Source: Monarcha castaneiventris obscurior (taxonomy: Eukaryota > Chordata > Aves > Passeriformes > Monarchidae). From it: a stretch of DNA of 64,000 bases. The DNA lies in the NCBI GenBank assembly GCA_026261815.1, contig JAMPIT010000493.1, forward strand, positions 6,899,501-6,963,500, written 5' to 3'. Below, one piece after another: positions 14,301 to 29,100 of the stretch. A program made the position numbers and the translations under genes. The notes under the pieces were generated by a model. That model made no database searches. It was not told where the DNA came from and worked only from the letters and a program-made list of their open reading frames with translations. The stretch's first letter is position 1, and each line of letters starts with the position of its first letter.

Positions 14301-17300
14301 CCTGCGTGTCCCTGATTGCCATCTCCTGGTGTCTCCTCCAAAGCTGCTCACAGGCACAGAGGTGTTCACAGCTGTTACACACAACTCACTGCTTTCAATT
14401 CCCATGGGAAGATATCTCCTTGGCTTACAAGGCCATGCATGAGAGAAAGAAACATATTAAGTCAAATTCATCAAAGTGAAAGGGAATGCAATGTATAAAA
14501 ATTTAACAATATTTTCTTAGAACATTGGAACAATATTTGAATTTATAAATTTCTTCTATTGGAGAGCTGGCCCAGTAATGCTGGCAGGCACACAGGAGGT
14601 CTCAGCTTTGACATGAAGTGAACAAAAGAGTTTAACACCTCTTCCTTGGACTCCAGATTACTATGGAGCAAAGGTAACTGTGAAAGCTCTAAGGCAATAC
14701 ATGAGTGGATGTTGTTGTGATGGAGAAAAGAAATCCAAGCAAAATCAAATGCATTTCATGTGATACACAGAAAGATGAGGGTCCATCTTGTCTCCTTAAA
14801 GCTTTTCCTTAGGTTACACTGGTGATGCTGGGATGTCAGTGACAGCCAGGGCACCAATTATTCACTTCTTAGAAGCTTAAGCTACATGTGGTAAGAAATG
14901 TAGAAATTACAACTCCCTCAAATGTTGGCTGATGATTCAAATCCCTTCTTGGGCTTTTGAGACCACTTGCAAAATTCCCATCCATTCTGAGCATTAAGAG
15001 TGTGTAGTGCTGGTTCAAGCTTGCCTCAGAGCAAAACAGCTTTATCTTGTCTGAGTTTGCAGCAAGTAAGGAAATTGTCTGCTGCTGTGTATCACTAAGT
15101 TAATGAAAACACCATCAAAGGGTTGCATTTGAGCATCTTTCTACATGTTGTCTTTTGAAAGGAACGTAATGGCCACTGACTGAAATTTAGTACTGTGGTT
15201 CAAGAAACAAAGGTTTTTTTATGAGACACTAACTGAAATTTAAGAGCTGGGTTTGGTTTGCTTCTTCTTCCCATTTCAGAAAGTTCTAAATTACAAAATG
15301 CTGGTCGCAAGCAATCCGTTTCCAGAAGCCTGAAGCACCTTTTCCATTCATCAAACAAGTTTGTAAAGACTCTGAAAAGGTTTGTCATTCCTTCTGTGTT
15401 CAAGACATTCTGAATTTTAGCAGTTGTTGTTCTGTATTAGAGAAAAGCACCTTAGCAATATGTGTGAATATGCCACTACTGATGAGACAGCAATTGGTCA
15501 GAATGAACTGATAAAATCACAGATGTGTAAGACTAATGCAGCTGACAGGAAAATAATGCTCCAACTCCTACTGAAATCCATAGAATTTTTTCCATGTTAC
15601 TCTTGGAAATGGATTCGAATTGTAACAGTGAAATATTCTGTGCAAACCCAAAGTGCATCTACTGAGCTATTTGAAAGCACTGCCTCTGTTGCTGCTCATT
15701 AATGAAACTACAACATTTATTCATTCATAATATAAAGCACAGAGCTCAGATAACATTTGGATAGTCCACTGGCAACGAACTCCACACGTAGAACTCTCTG
15801 ACATCCTCAGCTGGGTTTGCAGCCCACTGTGACCCAACCCTCAGCCCTGAGAGTTTGTTTTAGCAAATGGAAGTTGCTTATACTGTATTATTTCTTCTTT
15901 CATTGCCAGGAGTGTTCAGTTTGCTTTTTCTTCCTTGTATTTTGATAAGAGTTTGATTCTTTCAGAAGAGCTCTCCAGAGTCTTTTAAGTCCCTGCAGTA
16001 ACTACTTAACATATGTAACTAATTGCAGAGATAAATATTGAAAGGAATGATCTCTATAAATAGGTTTGCAGATATGTTGGCCAAATTACACTCAATTATA
16101 CCAATGTAAATCCATAATAATCCACCTGATTTCAATTGAGTTACTTCAGATTTGCTCTGAAGTAAAGGAGGGCAGAACTAAGCACGTTAATGATAAGTTT
16201 TATTACAATTTCTGATTTCTAAAGGGCATAAAGCCTCCATTGTGTACTGTGTACTCTGGCAAAATTCTCACTAAAACTGATGTCCATGGCTTGCACAGAT
16301 CCATAATCTCTTAGATTAATGTAGTCTCACATCATCTAAAGTGATAAACTTCCTATATATTTTTCAGAACTCACTGACTGAAGTTGCATGACCTATATTA
16401 CACAGAACTTTAGACCAGATGATTCACTTTGTCTCCTCAGAACTTAACGTCTATGATTCTTTGACTAAATTTGGCATGGATGTGAATAGACATGAAAGGT
16501 GTTTGATAGTGTTTCCTTCTCTCTTTAGGGGACTCTACTTATCTGTTATACTTTTTTACAAAGACAATTTGTTAGTAACCAATGAAGATCAAATCCCAAT
16601 TGTGGAAATCGATGACTCTCACAGTAGCTCAGTTATGCAGGATTTCCTGTGGTTCACAAAGGTAATGGGAGTCTAATTTCATCTATTGATTCTGCAGATT
16701 TGTTGCTAGCAATGCATAGGCCTTAGCTCATCACTCTGAATGTATGAAATGATGTCATTAAAAAGATGAATGATTAAATGCTTTATCACTCATGTTAAAT
16801 GCAATTTCCACAAACCATTCATGTGGATTAAATCCTGACTGGGCCACTGACAGTGACACAATTAACTCTTAATGTATGATCCTATATGAGTGACTTTTAT
16901 GTGGGTACCTAAAGGTTTTAGGCACATTTAGAGCAAGAGCCTAAAGAAATAACCAGGGGTATTAACTTTGGTATTGTGGTTGTGCCTTCACTCAAGTTGT
17001 CTTCACACTACTTTTTTTTATTCTACAAAGAACAGTAAATCAGTTTTGCACAATAGTCCAAAGTCAACTGAAACAGGTTCATGATGTTTACAGAACACCT
17101 CCTGTGTCTGAGTCAGTATCTGTGTCATGTTTATGCAGGCAGCTGATTGCCAGCGGCAGAAACACAAAATGTGCAATATCTACTGATTTTTCCAAGTCCA
17201 AAATGCATTTTAGTATCATTTCTGCTTTTGCAAATGCTGAGAACAAGAACCGGTTGAAGTGGATCTGTTTTTGCAGTTGTCTTGCATGTGGGATGACATC

Positions 17301-20300
17301 AGGTGGCTGAGGCAGAACATGGCTGTGTCCGTGTCCTCATCTACAGCACTCCAGGCCAGGCAGAAGATGCTTTCAGCAGCAGCACAGTTACAGGTGGGTC
17401 CCATAGCATATTTCTGGCTCTCAGCTCAGTGATTTTCTGGTCTCCAAGGGGCAGAGCTGCCAGCTGTCCCTTGGACTGTTCTTTGGAGCAGCATTCTCAT
17501 CTCCAGTGAAATGAGGCACTGAGCCTCTCCTGACAGGAGGGAAGGAGTTACATTAAAAGTAAAGAGTAGGAATGACAAAGGAAAGAAACAATAGAAAGAA
17601 AGAACAAAAGAAACAGACAAAGAAACAAACAGATATGAATCAGTAAATAATGACCACAGAGAAGCCTGTGAGTTTGCAGATTGGGAATTCAAGAGTTATA
17701 ATCCTAATATTTGCTGCTCAAAAGCCTCTTATAGGCCTATTCATTATTAATTATTAATCTACTAATGAAGCATTTAAACTCTGTTCTATTCCAGCCTCTG
17801 CTACAGATGCAACCTGAGTGGTACTGAATGGGTCACTTAAATCCTTCCGTGTCTCAATTTACTACTTGTTATGCAAATAGAAATTACACTTTCTCCAGCA
17901 GAACATTTCTACCTTTATTGTAAAGCTTTGAAGCTGGGTTTCACAATATGAAATCTCTAGATGGCAGGCAGACGCTTTCATTAAAATAGTCACTTTTGTG
18001 GGAAAATACGTTTTCAAAAAGCTGTGTGCATTGTTGTTAACAAAAATGTATATCCAGGCCTCACTTCTTCTACCTTTTGTTGAGGTCACCAAAGCTTCCC
18101 AGAAAATCTGTGGTACACTCATGGCATTACTGAAGATCCTCATTGCTGGGCACTATGTTGGTCACATGTCATCCCACGGGTTCTGTCAGCACGATAACCT
18201 GGTTTGCAGCAGCTGGGAGAGCCACACACTGTGGGGCCATTATTTCCAATAATGTGGGGTTTGTTTCACACCTTTTGGCAGAGCATGCTGTGCAGGAGAG
18301 CAGCCTTCCTGAGCAGCCACCTGTCTGGACTGATTTCCCCAAAGTGTCCCAAAATATATCAGTGCCAGCCTGCTGCACATTTATTGGAGGACCACCTGTG
18401 TTAAGCAGCAGCTGCTTGTCAGTCCTTTGAGCTGTCACTAGAGAAAGTTTTAATTATATCTGCTGCATATTCCCCTGGTACGGTTGGCTCAGCTCAGGTA
18501 GAACATATTCCTTTGGTTAGCTCAGGTCCAGCCCCCCTGTGCAGATCCCCTTAACAGATCCTGCGTTGGGAGATACCCAACATTCCCAGTGCATTGTGGT
18601 TTTATTTGCTACCAGAGATGCAAAGTGCAGAGCCCGAAACACAGAGACACAGCAAATGTGCCCATGTGGTGTATTGCTCTGCTGAAGTTTTGCCAAATTT
18701 ATCGCTCTAAATGTCTGTTCTGTTTGCTTGGTCCCTGAAGAACACAGGGATTGTCCCCCAACTGCCAGCCTCTAATGGTGTGTGGCCTAATGGGATCCAC
18801 CAGTGGAAGGATCTCAATAAAGTTTATATGGTTGAATACTTTTTATTGAGGCAGTTAATAGACTGACTCTGCAGGAATTTAGGACAGAATGGAAAAGATC
18901 AGTGATAATGCAGGGACTAGTTCAGTAGATTCAGAGACAACAGGGACTGCAACTTTGCCTGTTGTTACCCTGGACAACTAAAACAAAGCACAAGTGATGG
19001 GGTAACAAGCTAAGCAGACGCAAAACTTTTTTAGGGTATGAATCATTTCCATACTGATATTAGTAGGTCCCCCATTCCCTGTGGTGGAATGTCATTCACA
19101 ACATAGTGACAGTAAAGAACCGTTTGTTTTCATCTGGGCACATTCACATGCTGCAGTGATTAATATGACAATTAGATGGCAGGACATGCCCCAGCTGGAG
19201 ACACAGGGATTAGCACAAAATGTACACTCAAGACACCCAGAGTTAGACAGAGAAGGAGACAAACCCCAAAAGGCAGAGCAGTTTAAAAAGGCAGAGGAGA
19301 GGTGCTATGTAGGCACCAATAGTCTGCACTGGAAGGGGATGTACAAAGCTAAAATAGACAAGTTATACCACCCAAACCCAGTCACTGTGCTGAATACTGA
19401 GATTTTATAAACATTTTTATAATATTAAAGTTGAAAAGTAAATATTGCCTGCTAAGTACAGTTAATTAATTTCAGGATAATCTATCAGTTTATGTCATTA
19501 AGTTAATGTACAGCACTTCCCTAAAGATACAATGTGCTTCATTGTGAATTCAAGTTTTCAATTTAAACTACCCTTCTCCCTATCCAACTTACTGTAGATC
19601 TCTTGAAAAATCACAAAGTAATGAGCATATTTTAAATGTTAGGCATTTTTCTTTAAGACATCTGGGAATCTCTTCAGTGGCTGGTCACTGGATTGAGTGT
19701 GTTTGCACCTATAAGCAGATGCCTTACTGTGTGAGGAAAGGGATTTTAACCAAAATATGTATTTTATGTGGAGTCTTTTAAAATTACTTTTCTTTAATCC
19801 TCACATATTTTCCTGGAGAGCTTTTCCCTGGTAGTTTTGTTCATTTCTGGCTGTTTTGTCTAGCACATTCTTGGTATTTGAAGTAAAAGGGTCCGTGTCT
19901 CTTCAGATCATGGGCTTCTTCAAAAACACACTCCACAGTTTAGCTCCAGAATTATTTACATTCAGCACAAACATGAGGGTCTCTTGCTTTTGTTGCTGAA
20001 AAAGGTCTGAATAATTTTAAAATGGGGAACAGAGAATGGAGATTATAGTTAATGAACATAGCAAAAAAACATTTAAAGTATCTGTTATGAATGATTTGGG
20101 GAAAGAGGAAGAATTTTAAATGGTCTCTGACATTTAGTTCTGGGAAGGTTCAGATATGCACCCAGCTCTTAAGTAAGTTCAAAGCAAAGGAATTACCAGC
20201 AGACCAACAATTAGTGCTTTCAAAAATTGCATCCTTCATCTTTATATGACTGGGCAAAACTAGGAAGTTTGGCCCAAATAAGTGAATTTCTTTGCAGTAA

Positions 20301-23103
20301 ATAAGTGAATTAAATTGCCTTATACAAAGGCATTGGGTCATAATAGTCTTTCTGATGTTCTCCATTAAACATTGGACTAAACACTACTGGACCAAATGCA
20401 TCAGAGGATCCACAACTCAACCCACAAACATAACCTAAGGAAAAACTTTTCCTTTTGCCACTAAATGACATGACTGTAAGGCAAGGTTTTGAGAAACCCA
20501 GTGTGTCTCATTTTTAGTGAAGTCAGTAGGACTGATAGCAATGAGCACTAAGTTACGTTTCAAACAATACTCTCCTGATATGTGATAAATAACTTCCATT
20601 TTATATTTGTTTTCTAGAATTTGCTGGGAACGCACAATTTAGGCAGAGTTTTTTATGAGCCAATCAAGGATCGACATGGCAATATGCTGATTGTTACTGT
20701 AAGAGAAGTGGAGAGTCTGTACTCATTTTTTAATGGCAAATGGATGCAGGTATCCAAACTACAGAGCCAGAGGAAATCCCTTTCAACTCCAGAGGAGCCA
20801 ACAGCATTAGACATCTTACTTATAACAATCCAGGTAGTGCTTTGCTTCTCTTACTGTGTGTTATTTGCTTTTGTAAAGCCTGTGCCAGAGACCTGATTTT
20901 TGGAAGCATCTCGTAGAATTTTAGGCCTTAGTCCAGTGCCCAATAAAATTAATGGCAAGGCTCCCATTGGGAGCAAAGGCTTATATTACTTCCAGTGGGT
21001 CTGGGATCACATCTTTAATATGCAGAATATCCATGAGGTTCTAAAGAAATTACTTTCAAGTTGTAGCAGAGAATAGTTGTTTCTATCGATTTCAGGAACC
21101 CAGGCTATGGAATTCTGTAGCAAGGGACATAAAAAGCTTTAAAATTCTCTGGGATGTTCTTAAGCACCTATACAGACACTTAAAATTTCTACACTCTGTA
21201 CGATTTTTCCATCCAACCCTGAAAACTAAATCTAGGTTTTAAACTTTACTGTTCTACTTAATAAACTTGTTCTGTGGGGTTCAGGGTTCCTTGGAGCCTG
21301 GTACAGCTGCTAAAGAATTCTTTACTGACCATAACCTTCCTTTAATTTCTGCATCACATGCTCCTAGACTTGCAATTAGAAAAATGCCAAGGTAAGGATT
21401 GATCTCAGAAGCTGCTTGGCACACTCAGCTCAGCTACCATCACTGGGAGACGTGGGGGTTCAGCCCTTCAAGAATTATCTCTGAACTCATATTAAACAGA
21501 CAGTTCACGTTAAGATTAATACATGTTTTCTGTAGGTAACAGCAGCCAATCTCCCTAAAACTCTTGCACAGCTACCCAAAATACAAGATGAACCATTGTC
21601 TTAATCCCTTCTTTAGCACCGTCCATGAGATGATGGCTGCTGTTGTTAATTTTTGAATTAGAGGCACTTTCTTGGGCAGAGACTCTGCTTTTCATACCAG
21701 GAAGTGACAGGCAATCAAAATGTATGTTACCAGGTTTTAGGAATGTTAAAAAATTTCTAAATGACAATAAAACTTACCTGATCTATGCTAGATTTAATGT
21801 ATTACAGTGTGTTAAAGGTGCAGAAAATTGTCAATCTGGGCAAAAGTTTTATATTATGAAAAGCAAAATACAGGCCTGATCAGATTTCCAGAGAGATCCT
21901 AGTGGAAAAAATGTTCCCCTAATGGTTTACACATTCCTATCTAATGCCCACCCTTTCTTCTATTACTTGTTTAATCACTGAGTGGGTATTTTGTTCATGA
22001 AGTGCTTGTGAAAATGAGGGTCTAATTGCACTGGTCAGAGCCAAGCATAGCACTGGCAGATAATTTGATGGTTCCAAGAGTAAAGGCATAGGGCCAGATG
22101 CCTTAATCCTCACCCACTGCAGAAGCACACATTTCTCAGGATGGATGGCAGCAGACCTAATTTTTCAGGTAGTTTTGGAGGACTGCTATACATAGCCCTA
22201 AAAATGTCTCCTGGCCTCAGGAAATTCACCATCAATACTAATTTCTTCTAAGCTCTATTTGTTGATAAAGATATTTGTTCAGAAAATGCTGCCACTAATT
22301 CAGTTTTGCAAACTACCAACCCCCATGCTGACAGAGATCTTCCTGTTGACAGCAGGTGATACAGAGCAGGTTTTGCAGAGATGTAGGCTGGGATTTCCTT
22401 GGGGACAGTCCTGGGTCCTGCAGCCCCTCTCTCCCAGCTCTTCCCCAGTGCTGCTCTGCTCCCTCTGTGTAGCCACGAACAAACCTGAACTAGGGAACTG
22501 CTCAGCTGAAAAACAACTGCTCCTTTTCCCAAGTTGTTTTTCAGAGGAATTAGTTCCCTGACCCAGCTCACCACTGAAATGATCAGACAGGAGGCAGAGG
22601 TGGGGGTTATTTAAGCCAGTTTAAACACCACAGTTGCAGAAGATCGAAACCTCAGGTTGTCAGAGCCAATTCCTGCATGACATGGAGACCTTAGAGATCC
22701 TGTGTATGACTTTAAGTGAGAAGTTGTCCAAGTGCACCCAAACTACCAGAGATTATTCATATGCTTAAGCATGTGCTTAAATGCTCTTTGAATTTAAATT
22801 TTTGAATTTGAGGGCTGTAAAAACATTTGTTGCTTTTTGCTCCCAAACTCTTCCACTTATGTGGAAAGAAATATGAGATTTTTATGTAGGACTGTTTCCT
22901 TTAAAACAGGACATACTTTCCTATCACAAACGAAGTCAGCAGCGCCTCCCTCCTGGCTTGTATCTGGGTTACCTTAAACTCTGCAGTTCTGTGGATCAGA
23001 TCAAAGTGCTTGTGTTGCAGAAGCTGCCCAATGTCCTGTGTCACGTCAAAATCCGAGACAACAGCAACGTCTCCAAGTAAGTGAATATACAGATATGGTT
23101 TCT

Positions 23104-23134
<31 letters not shown>

Positions 23135-26100
23135 AACAGTTGTTTTAAGTTTGAAACAATTGATCAAATGTTAATGCCAAGGCAATTCTGCTGTTGCAAA
23201 ATTGTAGGTTGCAGAAAGGTTTGTCTCTGGTGGGTGGCAGAAGGGTTTGGCTTCGGTGTGTGCCATCCCAGAGATCTGTGCTGAGCTAAACAGGTGCACC
23301 TGAGTTTTCCCAACAGTCTGAAGGCCTATCCAAAACACGTGGATAGGGGCCCATTGGTTTCTAAGGATGGTATTCCATGATTATTCCAGCTCTGCACATG
23401 AGTAATGACCTGTTCAGAAGATCATAGCCTGCGACCCGACACAGCCTTCAGTGGATTCAGTGCCACCCTTTCCATGGATTTTCGCTGACTATGGGCTGTT
23501 GGTGTGGGGAATTTTTCTGTTTATTCTCTTGTATGATATCTTTGGTTTGTCACCCTAAACCACAGCAAACACACAGCAATTGGAAACCATATTTATAAAT
23601 GCAACCAGCCAGCAAACCGCTGTGCTCTGGGAAAGCCATTTCCCCCTTGTCCACTCCTTCCCTTATCCATTGGCAAGGGCACTCTTTGAACTGCCTGGTC
23701 CTTGCCTAGTGGACAACACATTTTATTGACCTTTTTCTGGAGTTTTTTAATCCCATATCATTTCAGGAACCAGCTGAGAATTTTGCCTGAGGAAAAAGGA
23801 ACTGGATATCTACATAGATAAGAAGGATATCCAGAATGCAGTAGTGAAAAGGAACAACAATGTTGGAAGGAATATAAAGCCTAAGGCTTCAGAGTTTATA
23901 ACAACCCCTGACTCTTGAAGTTTAAGATCATATCTTTATTTAGGAACAGATTATACCACAACTATTACTTGTCTTGTAGTGAGGTTTCCTGTCCATTCTT
24001 TTTTTTAATGTTTGATGCTGGCTGCTGTTCAAGACTGAATACTGGGCAGGGTGAATTAGGGATTGGATCCAGAACTCTGATTCCCATGTTTATCAGGTCT
24101 CAAATAGGAAAGCAGGAATTTCTTTGGCTGCAGTGAGTAGAAGATAGTCCTTCACAGAGATCAAACTTCCTGCTAATTGTAGCAATTTCCAATGCATGTT
24201 TTTTAAAATATTGTGGTAGTCAGGGAATGAAGAATGTGAAACAGAAAACCTGAAGTGAAAAGCCTTACTGAAATATTTCAAAGGTAGTTGGACTTCCAGA
24301 GGAATGTTCAGCCTGATGTACACATGCTAGAAAAATAAAACTTTTCAAAGTTAGAGTTCAATCAAGATTGCACAAATTTAGAGTGTTTTGGTATATGAGG
24401 ATTAAACGATCAACAGATCCCAAATGCACATACACCGAATTCCTGCTCATGCACTGAACTGTTGTTATATTTCTAATTTTAACTTGACTCAATATACAGA
24501 GATGAGTGGGAATGGATCCAAACACTTTCTGGCTCAGAATCTGTGGAAAGTATGGATCATACTTCAGACTGCCCTACTCAATTGTTCTTGTATGAACTCC
24601 AGACAGCAGTGAAAGCTCTCCTCAAACAGATCAATCTACCTCTGCATCAGGTATTTGCCTTTGTGGGATTTATCACATTTTTTAAACCCCATTCTTAAGA
24701 ACACAACGAAAAGCTACAAACTGTGTCAATCACAAGTACGGATTCGATGCCAGCGTTGCAAGAAAAGCAAAGCAGAGAAGTTTTGTATTCCATTATTCTA
24801 AGGGGGAACATCATCAGTAAAACAGTTCTTGTCCTGGACATGTGAACATTCAAGGATTAGGAGACAAATTTCAACTACCTGCTATTTTTGCATCTTTTAG
24901 CTTATTTGTGCAACTTCAGGCAGGTGCAAATAAGCACTTTTGCATGAAAGTAGTAGTTTTGAGCTCCTTTAATAAGCTGACAAAGAAAAAGAGGCATTTT
25001 TCCAGGCAAGCACAGCAAGTGACTGTTTTTCAGGAGGCTTCGAGTGAGGATGTAGGAAAGGCCTGGTAATGACACAGCATTTTGCTGTTCTTCTGCACAC
25101 AGATGAATGTACCCCTTCTAAAACACAGAGTCCCAGACCTCCAGACTGCTGTGGGTGAGGAGAGGTGTCTGGCTTCTGGCTTTACAGTTAGGTACAAGAA
25201 ATGCATATGTGAATAAATAAAGTCAAGGAGAATAATCTATGATGTGAGAGGTCCATGAAAAAATAAGCTAAGACGTTTGTTTCTTGTTTACATTAATTCC
25301 ATTTTATTTTGGTCTGCAAGGGTAAAGAGGTTTTAAAGTAGAAGTAAATCATCTTTATATTCACTTCAAGGTCTGTTTGTGCAGCTAGAAAGATGTGGCC
25401 TTAAAATAAATTAATCTGGTTCTACATTTCTTGATTTTGAAAGGTTTAGGCTTTGCTTTTAAAAAGGAATCCATCATTGCTGCACCTTCTAGCCTGGGAA
25501 GAGCCAAGTGAGACTCAAATAAATCCAAAATTAAGACAGATGGTGTGCTGCCTTGTGGTCAGTCACTCTAATTCAATAGGGCTCTGTACAGGTCTCTATG
25601 ATACTGCATTTGCTTGGAGGTTATAGCTTTTGTGCAACTGGTTTTTTTCTTTTAGAGTTAAGGACTGAAATATTGAAATCACTGTGCAATATGTTCCTGA
25701 GGCTGCAGCTCAGCCAAGCATCTGAGCTCATCTGTTGTGCCTGAGAGATAGACATCAACATGACCTTAAACACAGATGCAAATGGTCTGATGGCTCAGGA
25801 CCAAACTTTTATGTTAATGAATTGAATTTTTAATTCCACAGATTTACTTATGTATTTTTATTATTTTTGTGGTGACCAGGAGCAGGGACAGAGGCACTGG
25901 GGCACAGCCAGGGTAGAAGGCAGTGCTGCACACAGCAGCTCTGAGCAGCCTTAGGCCACTCCTGCCTGGGCCATTTTCTCTTGCTGCAGCACTTGTTAAA
26001 CCTTTTCAGTGCTGTGCTGAGGGAGAGCTGCATATTTCTCTTAACCAACCCTAAATTGAATCTTAAAGGTTTTTAATTGAATCCATTTTCATGTTTTCAC

Positions 26101-29100
26101 ATAATTATGCAATCATAATCTTGAAAAGCACATGGCATGTGATCATTTTCTGCCTAATAAGAAACATAAATGTTGTTTTCAGGGGGGTTGTGCCTGTGTG
26201 TGTTGTTTTAATGTGGAACATTGCAGCTTTAAATCTTTATTTTATGTAGTGACATGAACCCACATTTAGCCACCACCACCCCCCCGCCCCAAATATTTAC
26301 GTTTTATAAAAATTCCGAGCTTGATGTTGTGCAAATTTTCTTTAATGTTTTATATCATTTGGGGTGTTGTTTATATAAGTGCCATGTTGTAATTCTCTCC
26401 TATTCCTTCCCCCGCGCGTGTCCCTGTACAGGCTAAGCACTTCCGTCTGTACACACAGGAGGTGTTGGAACTGGGTCACAATGTCTCCTTTCTTCTCCTG
26501 CTCCCCGCCTCAGACGACGTCTGCACTGCCCCAGGACAGAATAATCCTTACACCCCACACTCAGGATTTCTTAACCTCCCTCTTCAGATGTTTGAACTCG
26601 GTATAGTAGCTTGCTTCACCTAGAAATATTAACCCAGTCTCCTTATAATAAAATCACAAAGTTGTATCTGTTTTCCCCCTTGTCCCAGTGGAGAGTCAAT
26701 AAATCACATGATGGCTTTGGCAACAACACTCCCTATAACGGTGTACAAGTTACAGAGGGAGCAGGGTGATTAAAGCATATACTGTAGCCATCGTTATTGA
26801 AATGCAAAGCAGAGAGCAAGGCCCACAGTTATCCACTATATGTCTACAAGCTTCTTTGCAAGATGATGTTCTTTACAACACAGAACCAAGAGAAATTACA
26901 CGACACATCAAGGCTGGAGTGTGACAGGAGATGCAAAAAACATCTCTCTAAGTTGTCACAAGGATAATTGCTGGTTTTGTAATAGGGATTTTTGCAGATC
27001 CTGATTGCAGATGGCCCTGCTCAAGGTCTGACTCCTTCCCAGCTTTGTCAAAGATCTGAATAGATTTTCCCATGTGAGGGACATCTTGATCCCTTTGATA
27101 CCTGGAAAATTGCTGGAGACTGTTCTATTGCTGTGGTGCAGCAAAAGCCTGTTATGAAAAATGCCAAAGCACAGGACTTGAATCTCTTTCTTTGGGGAGC
27201 ACATCTTGCACTGTAGCAGATTCAGCTCTCTTCTTCCACTGCATTGCTGACTGGGTAAGAATTCCCCAAAACGGAGTTTTCCAGCTGTTTCACAGAAGGC
27301 ATAAGATGCTTTAGCTTCAAGGTCCTCTATTTCTCATTTCTTATTCTTTGGTCCACAGAGAAAAGAAAAGGTTCCATATAAAAGCAGCTCATAAAGACTT
27401 AATAGTTCTTTTTAGAAAGAATATTAAAGTGTGGGGCCTGCTGAGCCTTACACATCAGTCTGCTCTGTTTCCTTCTGGCCTGTAAAACTGGGTATCTCCA
27501 TCCTCTGCCTTGGAAAAGAGAGAAAGGTATGAGCCAAACTGATCGAGTCAGTACACCAGGAGCCACTGCAGGAAAGGTCTCCAGTGGCAACTGTGTCCCT
27601 ATTGATGTCCCTCTCAGGTGTTTATGTGACACCATTACCTTCCTATCTCCTGTGTATCACTGCCAAGTGCTGTTCAAATCACTTATGTAGGAGATTAGAT
27701 ATTAATGGAGTGTCTTGCCTTGCCTGTGTTTCTGCAGTCACAACTCATCCACGACCTACCCAGCAACGCAAGTTTCGTTTGGATCAGGCAGGAATACAGC
27801 ACTGTATTTATGCCACATCAGCCACAGCACACTGAGGTGCCTGTGACAGTGCTGGGGGTTTCTGCTGGCTGTGGGAGGACAGATGCCAGCTGAGCTGCCA
27901 TACAGTTATGAGTGGAACAGCCACACAATACATGGTGTAGTCTGCCAAGGAAAAGTTACCCCTTCAAAGGAAAGCTAATGTAATTGAAAGAGAAGAGTTA
28001 GCACAGTGCTTTGGGTCTCATGGCCACGGCTGCAGTGCCCTAAAGCCAGACTTTTATCTTCTGATGTGCCACCCTGAAGCCAACCAATTGGCCTCTGAGT
28101 ATGGAGTGCATCATTTCTCCTGGTGAGAGGGGCCTGCTACCTTGCTATGCAAATTAATGAGTGAAGCATATTGATCTCTGACGCAATTAATCTCCTCGCT
28201 AGAGGTTGTGCAGACTATTTGATTCTCATTAGGTGGGACACAGGCCAGGGGCAGGAGTGCCTCTCATTTAGATAGACAAATCTATTGATTTGTCAGAGCC
28301 TGCATGGATCTGACAAATCAGTAGAGCCTGCATGGGAGGTGTGGCGCCGGTAAACATGCAACAGAGCCATGTCCCAAAAGGCATTCTAGGTGCAGCCCTC
28401 TCTGTTCAGCGATGTTGCTGCAGTGGGAAAGCAGTTCATGGTGGAGAAAACAGTATGGAAAGCTGAATTTCACTTTTGAGTATTTTTTTAAGTAAGCAAT
28501 CCTCTGGCCAAAGGCAGATGACATTTCAATATGACTTATTATATATGTATCCCTGATGTTCTATAAAGTGACTGTGATTCACATCTCAAATATTAGAAGC
28601 TTCCATTCCCCATTAGCTGGTGGCTACCAACTATATAATTGCATAACCACAAAAGACTATGTTGAAGTAACATTTGTTAAAGTAACATTAAAGGGTCTGA
28701 CTTAAAACCACAAAGGCTCAAAACTTCAGCACTGGAGCCGAAACCGCGGCTGTAATTCACTCAAGAGTCCACCACATATGGCATATGTACTGTAAGACCA
28801 CACACTATTCACACTGGATCCCTGCAATATCTAGGCATTGCTGAAACCAGAAGGTAGAATTCATTCTTTCACTCTTTTTTGTGAGATTTCTATGTTCAGA
28901 TTAGGCCTTTATTATTAATACTAACAATGTTTCTGTGATTGGATCTCTTAGGTCAACAAATTCTTCTCAATCATGGTGTTTGTAAGGGATAAGTAGACAT
29001 GGGACTGTTTTAATTTCTTTTTTTTTAATACTTGTGATGAGAAGAATATGTGCATTTTACACTTGGAATACCCTGGAAAATGCCATGCCCCAGTCCAGAA

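Noticed and set aside
13904..14479. 191-residue intronic reading frame on +
   Set aside because: It opens with GTG, shows no family similarity, has no splice signals in frame and sits inside a large ANKFN1 intron. A chance frame is more likely.
18800..18860. AATAAAG followed by TTTATTG, which might hint at an LTR
   Set aside because: No paired repeat, primer-binding site, polypurine tract or retroviral reading frame nearby.
19081..19410. 109-residue intronic reading frame
   Set aside because: Resembles no known family and has no splice or start support. Not part of ANKFN1.
23081..23086. Alternative donor four bases downstream of the exon ending at 23,076
   Set aside because: Using it would shift the frame relative to the next exon, which fits exactly when the upstream GT is used.
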